A DNA stretch of 38,881 bases from an uncultured Candidatus Altimarinota bacterium (lineage in GTDB: Bacteria; Patescibacteriota; Gracilibacteria; BD1-5; UBA2023), in the NCBI GenBank assembly GCA_938036655.1, contig CALHQS010000027.1, forward strand, positions 1 through 38,881. Direction: 5' to 3'. This document shows, one piece after another, positions 1-7,708 of the stretch. Each line of letters starts with the position of its first letter. Within the stretch, counting starts at the first letter, position 1. A program made the position numbers and the translations under genes. Under the pieces are notes generated by a model. The model was not told where the DNA came from and did no database searches. It saw only the letters and a program-made list of their open reading frames with translations.

Positions 1-9
1 AAAAATTTT

Positions 10-300
10 ATGTCAAAAATCAGCCAACAAATTCTCGAATATTTGCAGACAATTCCAAAGGGAAAAGTTTCCACGTACAAAAATATTGCCGAAAAATTTT
101 GAGTTCATCCGCGAGTGGTTGCGAGTGCGATGCGTCACAATAAGCATCCAGATATTTATCCGTGCTACAAAGTGGTGGCTCATTCTCGTAAAATTTCTGG
201 ATACACAACGCCTGGTGGTGTGCCTGAAAAAATTCAAAAACTTGAAGCGGATGGGATTATTATCGAGAATGGCAAGGTTGGTGAAGAATTTGTTATTTAA
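10..300 (+). CDS. MGMT/Ogt-type DNA-binding domain protein (alkyltransferase-like)
   Basis: This 96-residue protein matches the C-terminal DNA-binding and active-site domain of O6-alkylguanine-DNA alkyltransferases. Visible landmarks are GKVSTYKNIAEKFG near residues 18-31, HPRVVASAMRHN, and PCYKVV at 51-56, which occupies the PCHRV active-site position with the cysteine kept. Codon 31 is TGA (100-102) and falls on the glycine that follows the first helix, so the gene is whole only with UGA as Gly. It lacks the N-terminal domain of full-length Ogt, as stand-alone alkyltransferase-like proteins do. Because Cys is present where ATL proteins have Trp, residual alkyl transfer is possible. It ends in TAA four bases before the VanZ start. 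The family call is good; catalytic activity is inferred. Confidence 0.85.
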
Positions 301-303
301 AAT

Positions 304-960
304 ATGTTTTCGTATCTTTCGTATTTTATCGGTCCGATAGGGCAGGGTGGATTTTTATTTTTGTTTACTTTTCCGCTTACAGTCGTTATTTCACATTTTT
401 TATTGAAAAAGAAAAATATTTCAATTTTTGAAAAAATGGGAACATATTTGTTTGTGTTTTTCTTTTTTCTAGCGCTTGGGCTCGTGCTTTTTCCGTTTCC
501 AGATTTTTCCACGGATTTTTGCGCTGAGCGCGCTGGAATGCTTGATTGGCAATTTATGCCGTTTCAATTTATCGAAGATATTCAGACTTTTGCGACCAAA
601 CATTCTGTCGGACTGGCACGAAATAAAGCACTTTTTCAGGTGATTTTTAATATTCTTTTGATTTCGCCACTTGGATTTCTTGGAAGCACTGTTTTTCGTT
701 GGAATTTTCTCAAAACCCTGATTTTTTCGTTTCTCATCGCATTATTTTTTGAATTAACGCAGGGAACGGGCGTGTTTGGATTTTTTGAATGTCCGTATCG
801 TTTGTTCGATGTGGATGATTTGATGCTTAATACTTCGGGCGCAGTACTTGGTTTTCTCGTGACGCTGCCGCTACGAAAAGAAACCGAAAAATTTTTGCGT
901 CAGGAAAATTTTATTATTCAAAAAATAATTTTCTCGTTCGGCGTGCGGTTGCGTATCTGA
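304..960 (+). CDS. VanZ-like membrane protein, N-terminal part of a broken VanZ-RDD gene
   Basis: The product is a polytopic membrane protein with about five hydrophobic segments and the VanZ signature: FNILLISPLGFLG, ELTQG and RLFDVDDLMLNTSGAVLGF. The VanZ frame runs well to about residue 205. At the run of six A at 920-925 the homology then moves to the -1 frame, where RRAVAYLIDMF starts an RDD domain. The TGA at 958-960 lies after this break; with UGA read as Gly the same frame would run on to a TAG at 1042-1044, adding nonsense sequence. VanZ-RDD fusions are known in other bacteria, so I infer one ancestral gene. VanZ family members have been linked to glycopeptide or lipoglycopeptide tolerance, but the function here is unknown. 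Confidence 0.75.
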   Translation: MFSYLSYFIGPIGQGGFLFLFTFPLTVVISHFLLKKKNISIFEKMGTYLFVFFFFLALGLVLFPFPDFSTDFCAERAGMLDWQFMPFQFIEDIQTFATKHSVGLARNKALFQVIFNILLISPLGFLGSTVFRWNFLKTLIFSFLIALFFELTQGTGVFGFFECPYRLFDVDDLMLNTSGAVLGFLVTLPLRKETEKFLRQENFIIQKIIFSFGVRLRI

Positions 961-1415
961 TTGATATGTTTATTGCGGCGATTCTGATTTTTCTTTTCGT
1001 CAAAATGTTCGATTTGATGGGGATTGATTTGCCAGCGATTATAGCGAGCGTTTCGATGTATTTTTTCTATTTTGTGATTGTGGCGTACTTGACGCGTGGC
1101 CAAACACTCGGGAAAAAATTTGTTGGTCTCAGAATTTTGTCGCTTGATGATAAAAATCCGAGTATTTGGTAATTGTTCGTTCGTTCGATTATCCCGGTTT
1201 TTTCGTTTTCAATTTTTACGATTTTGACGATGTTGATTGACAAAATGACAGGTCTTAATGTTAGTCAAATTGGGATTGTAGCGCTCCTATTTTATGCATA
1301 TATTTTGATTTTTATTCCGCTGAGTATCGAGCTTTCGATCGATGGGCGCGCGATTCATGAACGAATGGGGAAAACTCGAATTGAGCGCACTACAAAGCCA
1401 AAAAAGAAGATATAA
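921..1415 (+). pseudogene. RDD-family membrane domain, C-terminal part of the broken VanZ-RDD gene
   Basis: In the frame one base back from VanZ the sequence reads RRAVAYLIDMFIAAIL, then GKKFVGLRILSLDD, then (after an in-frame TAA at 1170-1172) LFVRSIIPVFSFSIF and a third membrane segment with a basic tail. This is a complete RDD domain (Arg-Asp-Asp family, three transmembrane helices) without its own convincing start. Two lesions separate it from expression: the frameshift at 920-925 and the TAA, which occupies a position where IWqLFVRS would read naturally with CAA. Either this is a decaying gene or the two lesions are sequencing errors. The first lies in an A-homopolymer and the second is a plain substitution. 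Confidence 0.65.
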
Positions 1416-1436
1416 TACTTCTTTTTTTTGGTTTTT
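1398..1436 (+). terminator. Rho-independent terminator after VanZ-RDD
   Basis: The arms CCAAAAAAGAAG and CTTCTTTTTTTTGG flank an 8-nt loop and are followed by a T tract. The -35 element of the acs promoter starts inside this T tract. Confidence 0.7.
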
Positions 1437-1455
1437 TTGAAAAAATTCATATAAT
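1428..1455 (+). promoter_or_regulatory. sigma70-type promoter of acs
   Basis: TTGGTT (1428-1433) and TATAAT (1450-1455) are 16 bases apart. The expected start point is about 1462, leaving a leader of roughly 13 nt before ATG 1475 with no Shine-Dalgarno sequence. Confidence 0.6.
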
Positions 1456-1474
1456 CGGCAAAATAATTTTGATT

Positions 1475-3412
1475 ATGACAGAAAAAATTTTCCCAAATGC
1501 TGAATTTGCCAAAAATTCATATTTTAAAAGTTTTGAAGAATACCAAAAGTTGTATGATTATTCCATGAGTCATTATGAGGATTTTTGGGCAATTCAAGCG
1601 AGAGAAAATCTGACTTTTTTTGAAGATTTTACTGAAGTTTTAGATGAAAAAAATTTTCCAAAAGTAGAGTGGTTTAAAAATTGAAAACTCAATATTTGTT
1701 ATGAAGCAGTAGATAAAAACCTAGAAAAAAATGCTGACAAAATTGCCATTATTTTTGAGTGAGAAAGATGAGATAGCCAAAAAATAACTTACAAAGAATT
1801 ATCAAAAAATGTAAATAAATCAGCAAATTTACTAAAAAGCCTTTGAGTTTCAAAATGAAATAGAATTATTTTTTATATGCCTCAAATACTTGAAAGTATG
1901 TATTTGATGCTAGCTTGTCTTCGTTTGTGAGCAGTGCATTCAGTTGTTTTTTGAGGTTTTTCAGCTGAAAGTTTGAAGGATAGAATAGAAGATTTAAAAG
2001 CAGATTTTTTGGTTACTGCTGATGGGGCTTTTAGAAAATGAAAAGCATATTTCTTGAAAAATATTGCTGATGAAGCTCTAGAAAAATCAAATCATAAAGT
2101 ACAAAAAGTGCTTGTTGTAAAAAGAAATTTTGAAAAAATAAATATTTCTGAAAATGATGTTATTTACAATGATTTGATAGATTCTCAAAGTGAGATTTGT
2201 GATTTTGAAAGGCTAGACAGTGAAGATACAAGTTTTATTTTATATACTTCTGGGTCAACAGGAAAGCCAAAATGAATTATTCATTCTACAGCTTGATATG
2301 CTCTTTGGTCAAAACTTACAACAAAATGGGTTTTTGATTTACAAAAAGATGATATTTTTTTCTCAACTGCAGATATTGGTTGGATTACAGGGCATACTTA
2401 CACTGTTTATGGACCACTTTTAAATGGCTGAACAACTCTTATTTATGAGTGAAATCCACTTTTTCCAGAAAATGACAGAATCTGGCAAATCATAGAAAAA
2501 TACAAAGTTTCAAAATTTTATACAGCACCAACTTTGATTAGATTATTGCATAAAACAGGGGAAAATTTACCAAAAAATTTTGATCTCTCAAGCCTCAAAG
2601 TTTTGTGAAGTGTTTGAGAACCGATTGATGGTGAAACTTGGGATTGGTATTTTGAAACAGTAGGAAATAAAAAAGCTTCTATTGTGGATACTTATTGGCA
2701 AACAGAAACTGGGTGACATATTCTTTCTCCCCTTCCATTTGCAACTCCCATGAAAAAAAGATCTGCAACATTTCCCTTGCCTGGAATTTGTGGGGAAATA
2801 GTGGATAAAAATTGAAAAAAATTAGGACTTGAAGCAAATTGATTTTTCGTGATTTCAAAGCCTTGGCCAGCTATGGCTCGCGGAATTTGGTGAGATGATG
2901 AAAAGTTTGTAAAAACATATTTTTCAGATATTTTTAGAGAGAAAAAGCCTTTGTATTTTTCTGGAGATGGTTGATTTTATGATGAAGATTGATATATTTT
3001 TATAACTGGAAGAGTTGATGATATAGTCAATATTTCAGGGCATAAAATTTGAATTGCTGAAGTGGAAGATATAATTGCAAAAGATGAATTTATCGCTGAG
3101 TGTGCATTGGTAGGAATTCCTGATGATATAACTGGAGAAGCACTTTTTGGTTTTGTGGTGTTGAAAAATGGTGAAAATATTAATGAGCCTGATTTGCTCA
3201 AAAATATCAATTTATCACTCAGAAGGGAAATCGGACCAATCATTGCACTCAAAAATATTCTCATTATTTCCGAATTACCAAAAACCAGAAGTGGAAAAAT
3301 TGTGCGACGAATTCTCCGCACGCTTGCGAAGGGTGAGACATTTTCGGGCGATGCCAGTACTTTGGAAAATATACAAATTATTACCGAAATTGAACAAAAA
3401 ATAGTATGATAG
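1475..3412 (+). CDS. acs: acetyl-CoA synthetase (AMP-forming)
   Basis: This enzyme joins acetate, ATP and CoA to give acetyl-CoA through acetyl-AMP. Translated with UGA as Gly it is a 645-residue protein of normal family length, with no gaps. Motifs in order are GAVHSVVFGGFSAE, the P-loop-like YTSGSTGKPKG, ADIGWITGHTY, VLGSVGEPI, YWQTETGGH, SGDGGFYDEDG, TGRVDDIVNISGH, and the C-terminal PKTRSGKI with the regulatory acetylation lysine at about residue 608. I count 22 in-frame TGA codons, nearly all at conserved glycines, far more than in any neighbour. Arginine is mostly AGA until about position 3290, then CGA/CGC. The last sense codon is TGA (3407-3409), followed by TAG, and the end overlaps the murI start by 7 nt. 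Confidence 0.95.
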
Positions 3413-4122
3413 GAATTTTTGATTCTGGTAGTGGCGGTTTGACATTTTATAATGAAGTGAAAAAATTGCTTCCAGAATATGATTACGTATATTTTTGAGA
3501 TTACAAAAATTGCCCATACGGCAACAAAAATTCTCAAGAAATTATACAACTCACAACAGAAGGTGTTCTAAAATTGAAAAATGCGGGTGTAAAAATTATT
3601 ATTTTAGCATGCAATACCGCGACCGCGAACGCTATAAAAATTTTACAAAAAAACGAAAAAATTTTGTGAGTAAAAATTCTTGGTGTCACAATTCCATGAG
3701 CTGAAAAAATTTTTGACTTGCGTTGTAAAAAAGTCGTTATTTTTGCGACCCAATCGTCTGTAAATAGTCTTGTATACACAAAAAGAATTCATTTGCTTGA
3801 TGAAAATATTCAAGTGCAGGAAATTGCTTTGCCAGAACTTGCTGGCTTTATTGAACAATTTTTACAGAAAAAAATTTCTCGTGATTTTTTAGAAAAATAT
3901 ATTCAAAAAACGGTGGGAAAAATTGATTTTTCAGTGGATGCAATTGTTCTTGGATGCACGCATTATAGTTATATAATTGATATTTTTGAAAAAATTTTCC
4001 CACAACAAAAAATTGTCAATCCGTCTTATGAGTCCGCTCTTCGATTTGTTTCGTATCTTGAAAGACATCCAGAAATTGAAAAAATGCTTTCAAAAAATCA
4101 AAAATTTATTGATATTTCCTAA
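3406..4122 (+). CDS. murI: glutamate racemase
   Basis: MurI interconverts L- and D-glutamate to supply D-Glu for peptidoglycan. The 238-residue product starts MIGIFDSGSGGLT, keeps FGDYKNCPYG, and has both catalytic cysteines in ACNTATA (Cys69) and GCTHY (Cys184). TGA codons at 3496-3498, 3667-3669 and 3697-3699 supply glycines, the first in the invariant FGD. The ATG lies inside the end of acs (an ATGATAG overlap), so translation is probably coupled. It is slightly shorter than typical MurI (about 260 residues), mostly at the C-terminus. Together with murG in this window it indicates a peptidoglycan wall. Confidence 0.93.
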
Positions 4123-4130
4123 TAATAATT

Positions 4131-4433
4131 ATGAACCAAAAACAAATTGATCGCATTGTTGAGATGGAACGAATTCTCAATGAAACACAAAAAATCCTGG
4201 AAAATCTTCAAGACGCTCAACAAAAATGGCTTGAAAATTTTGAAAATTTCCAAAAATTGTCAGAATATTATAGTTCTGCTAAGTGGTTTGAAGATTCTGA
4301 CGCATTCAATAATGGTGCTATTCCATCAGAAGTTGCGTGTGGAGTTTTGACCGAAGATGGCGCGTACAATCTTTTTGTGAATCAGCACGAAACGGCTCGT
4401 GAAAGCATAGAAATCGCTCTCAAATATGTATAA
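4131..4433 (+). CDS. DUF4298 domain protein
   Basis: This small soluble protein of 100 residues has an N-terminal helical half (RIVEMERILNETQKILENL) and a C-terminal half with YYSSAKWFEDSDAFNNG and GVLTEDGAYNLF, the pattern of DUF4298 proteins. No function is known for the family. It contains no TGA codon, starts 8 nt after murI and ends at a terminator, so it is probably the last gene of the acs-murI transcript. Confidence 0.75.
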   Translation: MNQKQIDRIVEMERILNETQKILENLQDAQQKWLENFENFQKLSEYYSSAKWFEDSDAFNNGAIPSEVACGVLTEDGAYNLFVNQHETARESIEIALKYV

Positions 4434-4456
4434 AAAATCCCCAAATGGGGATTTTA
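4434..4456. terminator. bidirectional terminator between DUF4298 and LapA genes
   Basis: AATCCCCA and TGGGGATT form a hairpin with A and T tracts on its two sides. It serves the convergent genes ending at 4433 (+) and 4454 (-). Confidence 0.75.
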
Positions 4457-4741
4457 TTTTTCAGTATTTTTGGCATTTTCAGAGATTTTTTTCAGATCAA
4501 CCTCGTAGGTTTCTTTTTTCTTAAAAAATTTTTCAAGACCAGAACCAGTAAAAATGGACGTATAAAAACCAACAAAAAATACAATAATAATTAGCAAAAA
4601 AATGGGAATATCAAAAGTCCAACGAATGAATTTGACAGACACGTTACTTAGATTTTGCATGACGAATGTGATGAGCAAAACGAGCGCGATGATTCCAAGA
4701 ATTTGTGAAAATGAAATATTTTTGAGAGAAAATCGTGACAT
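4454..4741 (-). CDS. LapA-domain (DUF1049) membrane protein
   Basis: The protein has 95 residues and two hydrophobic helices separated by FIRWTFDIPIF, then a charged coiled tail (KFFKKKETYEVDLKKISE). NxxxVSVKFIxWxFDIP followed by a second membrane helix is the lipopolysaccharide-assembly-protein-A (DUF1049) pattern, found in many Gram-positive and candidate-phylum genomes as well as in Proteobacteria. The role is unknown; it is an inner-membrane protein with its tail probably cytoplasmic. There are no TGA codons. Confidence 0.7.
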   Translation of the reverse strand: MSRFSLKNISFSQILGIIALVLLITFVMQNLSNVSVKFIRWTFDIPIFLLIIIVFFVGFYTSIFTGSGLEKFFKKKETYEVDLKKISENAKNTEK

Positions 4742-4798
4742 AGAAAAAATTATTTTTCACACTATAGATTTTTTTGCGAAAAATGCAAGCCCAAAAAT

Positions 4799-4826
4799 TT
4801 GCTTTTTCAAGATTTTTCTCTATAAT
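4799..4826 (+). promoter_or_regulatory. promoter of ybaB
   Basis: TTGCTT (4799-4804), a 16-base spacer and TATAAT (4821-4826) precede ATG 4851 with about 18 nt of leader. The same hexamer pair with the same spacing appears before ssrA and before the gene at 33507. Confidence 0.65.
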
Positions 4827-4850
4827 TCTGCCGTTTTATAATTTTTTATT

Positions 4851-5150
4851 ATGGATTTCAAACAAGCACAAGAATTGATGAAATTGCAGCAACAAGCGCA
4901 AAAAATTCAAGAAGAACTTTCTAATACGCATATTGAAGCCGAAGTTGATGGGCTCGTGGTGACGATTGATGGTCAGCTCAAGGTGGTAAAAACTGAAATC
5001 GAGGATACTTCTATCATCGGTGACAAAGAAAAAATCGAAAAAGCTGTTACTGAAGCGGTAAACAAGGGAATGAAAAAAGCTCAGGAAATCGCTGCAGATC
5101 GTATGCGCGGAGTTATGGGGCAGATGGGTCTCAATATTCCTGGAATGTAA
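4851..5150 (+). CDS. ybaB: YbaB/EbfC family nucleoid-associated protein
   Basis: This 99-residue protein belongs to the YbaB/EbfC family of small dimeric DNA-binding proteins. The N-terminal helix (AQELMKLQQQAQKIQEEL), the EVDGLVVTIDGQLKVVKTEI beta region and the C-terminal helix with AVNKGMKKAQEIAADRM are all present. In many bacteria the gene sits beside dnaX and recR; here it stands alone behind its own promoter and before its own terminator. No TGA codons. Confidence 0.9.
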   Translation: MDFKQAQELMKLQQQAQKIQEELSNTHIEAEVDGLVVTIDGQLKVVKTEIEDTSIIGDKEKIEKAVTEAVNKGMKKAQEIAADRMRGVMGQMGLNIPGM

Positions 5151-5156
5151 TCCTTC

Positions 5157-5187
5157 AAAATCCTTTCTTTTGGAAGGGATTTTTTTA
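5157..5187 (+). terminator. terminator of ybaB
   Basis: AAATCCTTT pairs with AAGGGATTT (one G-U pair) around a short loop, followed by seven T. Confidence 0.65.
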
Positions 5188-5263
5188 TTTGTCAAAATTC
5201 TAAAATATTAGAAATTATTTTTGAGAAGTGTCAATTATTTTTCTGAGAAAAATTGAGCTATAT

Positions 5264-5292
5264 TTGCTTTTGTGCAAAAATCATGCTATTCT
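5264..5292 (+). promoter_or_regulatory. promoter of the Thr/Glu/Pro-rich protein gene
   Basis: TTGCTT (5264-5269), a 17-base spacer and TATTCT (5287-5292) lie before ATG 5324. This favours the downstream ATG over an upstream start in the same frame near 5228. Confidence 0.5.
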
Positions 5293-5323
5293 GAATGAGT
5301 ATTTTACTCTTAAAAATAAAAAT

Positions 5324-6331
5324 ATGGGACTTTTTGATGATCTTCTTGGGGGTACCTCTAAAAATACAACGCCTCAGGACACTACTCCGATTATGACGGA
5401 TCCAATGGCTGGAATGCCTCAGAGAACAACTTCAACGCCTCCCGCGATTGATGAATTGCTCAATATTTCTGCTGGAAATGTGACGGCCGATATGCCGAGC
5501 TATACAGCACAAAAGGCAGCCGAAGCGTCAAATGTTGTAGCCGAGACAACGCCAGATATGACAATTTCTCCGGCTATCGAAATCACGACAAATGATTCTC
5601 CGATTCTTATTTCAGATACTGCTGAGGTACCAACGCCTGTTGTTGAAACAACACTAGTAACAGAAGAGGCTCCATCTGCGCTTGTTATGGAAACGCCAGT
5701 GATGGAAACTCCAATGCTTGAGCCTCAAGCTGAAACTCCAGTAATTTCACTTCTGGATGAGACTCCTCTCACTGAAACTCCTGCAGCGGAAGTCTCAACT
5801 CCAGAAATTTCTCTAATGACTGAGGAAAATCATGAAACGGCAGAAAAAGCTGCTGATTCGGGACTTTTCTCGCTTGTAGATCAGGATCTTGAGTCAACTC
5901 AGGCATCAGTGACGGAAACTTCAGCCGAAAATACTGAAACTTCTTCTATTTTTGCCTCATCTGAAACAGAAACGCTCACTACAGAAATTCCAGAAAATAC
6001 TGATTCTTTCTTGACTGCTGGGCTTTTGCAATTGGAAAAAATGGAAAAGGCGCTCGCAGATCGTAAGCAAAAATTCCTGGATCAGGCCGGAGAATATCGT
6101 TCTGAAAAAGAAAAATTTGCAAAACTAGAAGCAGAAGCACTTGAAAATTCTCGATCAATGGATGATGAACAAGATCGCATTGATACGATGAAAAAATATT
6201 TCAAAAAACAGCAGGAAGGTGCTAATATCAACGATTCTGTAGGAACGGCACTTACAGGAATTGGTGTGAAAAATGCCGTTGGAAAAACGATAAATCGCAA
6301 AACTCGCACACCTGCCAAACAATCCGCGTAA
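5324..6331 (+). CDS. low-complexity Thr/Glu/Pro-rich protein with C-terminal coiled coil
   Basis: I do not recognise this 335-residue protein. It begins MGLFDDLLGG, then has about 210 residues of low-complexity acidic sequence rich in Thr, Glu, Pro and Ala, with recurring ETPV/METP units. A charged segment (about 235-305) follows that looks like a coiled coil (QLEKMEKALADRKQKFLDQ), and the basic tail is INRKTRTPAKQSA. There is no signal peptide or membrane helix, so it is probably cytoplasmic and largely disordered: an acidic tether with a helical, basic end that could bind nucleic acid or membrane. It is monocistronic, with its own promoter and terminator, and has no TGA codon despite glycines. 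Confidence 0.75.
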   Translation: MGLFDDLLGGTSKNTTPQDTTPIMTDPMAGMPQRTTSTPPAIDELLNISAGNVTADMPSYTAQKAAEASNVVAETTPDMTISPAIEITTNDSPILISDTAEVPTPVVETTLVTEEAPSALVMETPVMETPMLEPQAETPVISLLDETPLTETPAAEVSTPEISLMTEENHETAEKAADSGLFSLVDQDLESTQASVTETSAENTETSSIFASSETETLTTEIPENTDSFLTAGLLQLEKMEKALADRKQKFLDQAGEYRSEKEKFAKLEAEALENSRSMDDEQDRIDTMKKYFKKQQEGANINDSVGTALTGIGVKNAVGKTINRKTRTPAKQSA

Positions 6332-6334
6332 ATG

Positions 6335-6364
6335 AAAAACTCTCGAAAGAGAGTTTTATTTTTT
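6335..6364. terminator. GAAA-loop terminator between convergent genes
   Basis: AAAACTCTC-GAAA-GAGAGTTTT is followed by T on the plus strand and preceded by A. It can serve the genes ending at 6331 (+) and 6356 (-). Confidence 0.75.
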
Positions 6365-7138
6365 AAAAAAATCGGCGTCAAAAATATAGAGATTTTTCCA
6401 CATTTTCCCTGTGAGAATGATTTGATTTTTGGCTTTGTCAAAGGCAATTCCATTCATTTCTTGAGCTTGCGGATTTTCTTTGATTTCTCGATTTTTAAGA
6501 AAATCAAAATTCCACCGTGCGAGCACTTTTCCAGAATTTGGATCAATTTTGATAGTATCATTTGTCAACCAAATATTTGCGAGAATTGCATTGTCAAAAT
6601 ATTCCAGTTCGTTAATTTTTGTAATTTTTTGATTATTTTCCGACACCGAAATTTCTCCAATTTTCTCAAAATTTTCGTCGAAAAAAGTAATTTGATTCGT
6701 TCCGTCGCTCATGAAAATTTTTTCGCCGTCGCTTGCGAGTCCCCATCATTCCTGATTTTTGTAATCAAATTCGCCAATTTTCTCAAAATTTTGCGCATTC
6801 AGAATGAATCATTTTTGATTTTTCCAAGTCACAAAATAAATTTTTCCATTCAGCTGAGTGACTCATTCTCCAAAAAAAATTTCTGGATCGAGCGAAAATT
6901 TTGGCTCAAAAATCCCATTCTTATCAAGAATTCCAACTGACGAATGTGTGCCACTCAGATAATTTGGCGCCCCAGAAGACAGAAAAATTTGATTATTTTT
7001 TATAAAAATTCCTTGCGTAAAAATTCGCGAATCGCTCGGTTGAGTTGTGAAATTCTCTGAAAAATCTGAGGTGGTTTTGGTGCAACCAATCAGAAAAATC
7101 GAGCAAAAAATGAGAAGAATGGAAAATATTTTTTTCAT
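6356..7138 (-). CDS. glutaminyl-peptide cyclotransferase, lipoprotein
   Basis: This is the glutamine cyclotransferase family (plant/bacterial beta-propeller type), which turns N-terminal Gln into pyroglutamate. The 260-residue product has a lipoprotein signal with lipobox LIGC (Cys19), so it should be membrane-anchored outside the cytoplasm. Family landmarks are FTQGIFIKNNQIFLSSG, FFGEGVTQLNGKIYFVTWK, EGWGLASDGEKIFMSDG, INELEY...ANIWLTNDTIKIDP and MNGIAF...ILTGKMWKNLY. TGA codons at 6863-6865, 6809-6811 and 6746-6748 (plus-strand coordinates of TCA) give glycines, two of them in the conserved GEG and EGWG. Under the standard code the gene would fall apart into fragments. Confidence 0.9.
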
Positions 7139-7174
7139 ACGCGCATTGTAAGTATTTTTGAGAAAAAATCAAAA

Positions 7175-7201
7175 TTGACTTATTCGAAAAGTGAGTATAC
7201 T
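7175..7201 (+). promoter_or_regulatory. promoter of the cyclophilin gene
   Basis: TTGACT (7175-7180) and TATACT (7196-7201) are 15 bases apart, ending 24 nt before ATG 7226. The spacer is short, so this is a moderate call. Confidence 0.45.
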
Positions 7202-7225
7202 TGAGTGGATTTTTAACACAATTTT

Positions 7226-7705
7226 ATGGCAAATCCACAAGTAAAAATGATTACAAATTTTGGTGATATCACTTTTGAGCTTTTTCCAGAATTCGCGCCC
7301 AAAGCGGTTGAGAATTTTATCGGACTTTCGAAAAATGGCTACTACAATGGCGTTATTTTTCATCGCGTGATTCGAGATTTTATGATTCAGGGTGGCGATC
7401 CGACCGGGACGGGAATGGGTGGAAAAAGTATTTGGAATAAAAATTTTGAAGATGAATTTACTTTTTCTTTGACACACGAGCGAGGAATTCTTTCTATGGC
7501 GAATGCTGGTCGCAACACAAATGGTTCGCAATTTTTCATCGTAACGATGGATGACGCAAGTTTTCTCGATCGTAAGCACACGATTTTTGGTCAAGTAATT
7601 GCTGGAATGGAGACAGTTGATGATATTGAACGCCTTCCAACCGACCACAATGATCGCCCAAAAATGGACGCAGTGATTGAAAAAATGGAAATCATTAGTG
7701 AATAA
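7226..7705 (+). CDS. peptidyl-prolyl cis-trans isomerase, cyclophilin type
   Basis: This 159-residue single-domain cyclophilin catalyses proline isomerisation in the cytoplasm; no signal peptide is seen. Signatures are NFIGLSKNGYYNGVIFHRVI, FMIQGGDPTGTGMGG, ILSMANAGRNTNGSQFFI and LDRKHTIFGQVIAGM, including the catalytic Arg of FHRV and the substrate-pocket Gln and Phe residues. The length is normal. It starts the run cyclophilin - DUF853 ATPase - mtnN with gaps of 3 and 6 nt, so these three are probably one transcript. No TGA codons. Confidence 0.95.
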   Translation: MANPQVKMITNFGDITFELFPEFAPKAVENFIGLSKNGYYNGVIFHRVIRDFMIQGGDPTGTGMGGKSIWNKNFEDEFTFSLTHERGILSMANAGRNTNGSQFFIVTMDDASFLDRKHTIFGQVIAGMETVDDIERLPTDHNDRPKMDAVIEKMEIISE

Positions 7706-7708
7706 AAT

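Noticed and set aside
1475..3412. Reading acs as a degraded pseudogene with many nonsense codons, or UGA as tryptophan or selenocysteine
   Set aside because: All TGA codons fall at family glycines, the frame is otherwise perfect, Trp positions use TGG, and no SECIS-like context repeats at the sites.
2977..3549. Minus-strand open frame of 190 codons
   Set aside because: Antisense to the conserved ends of acs and murI; Ser/Ile-rich with no recognisable motif.
5228..5323. Longer N-terminus for the Thr/Glu/Pro-rich protein
   Set aside because: The extension covers the TTGCTT/TATTCT promoter and reads as non-coding A/T sequence; ATG 5324 starts a plausible protein end.
6332..6940. Long plus-strand open frame (202 codons)
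   Set aside because: It lies antisense to the glutaminyl cyclotransferase gene, is Phe/Ile/Asn-rich nonsense and has no family resemblance.
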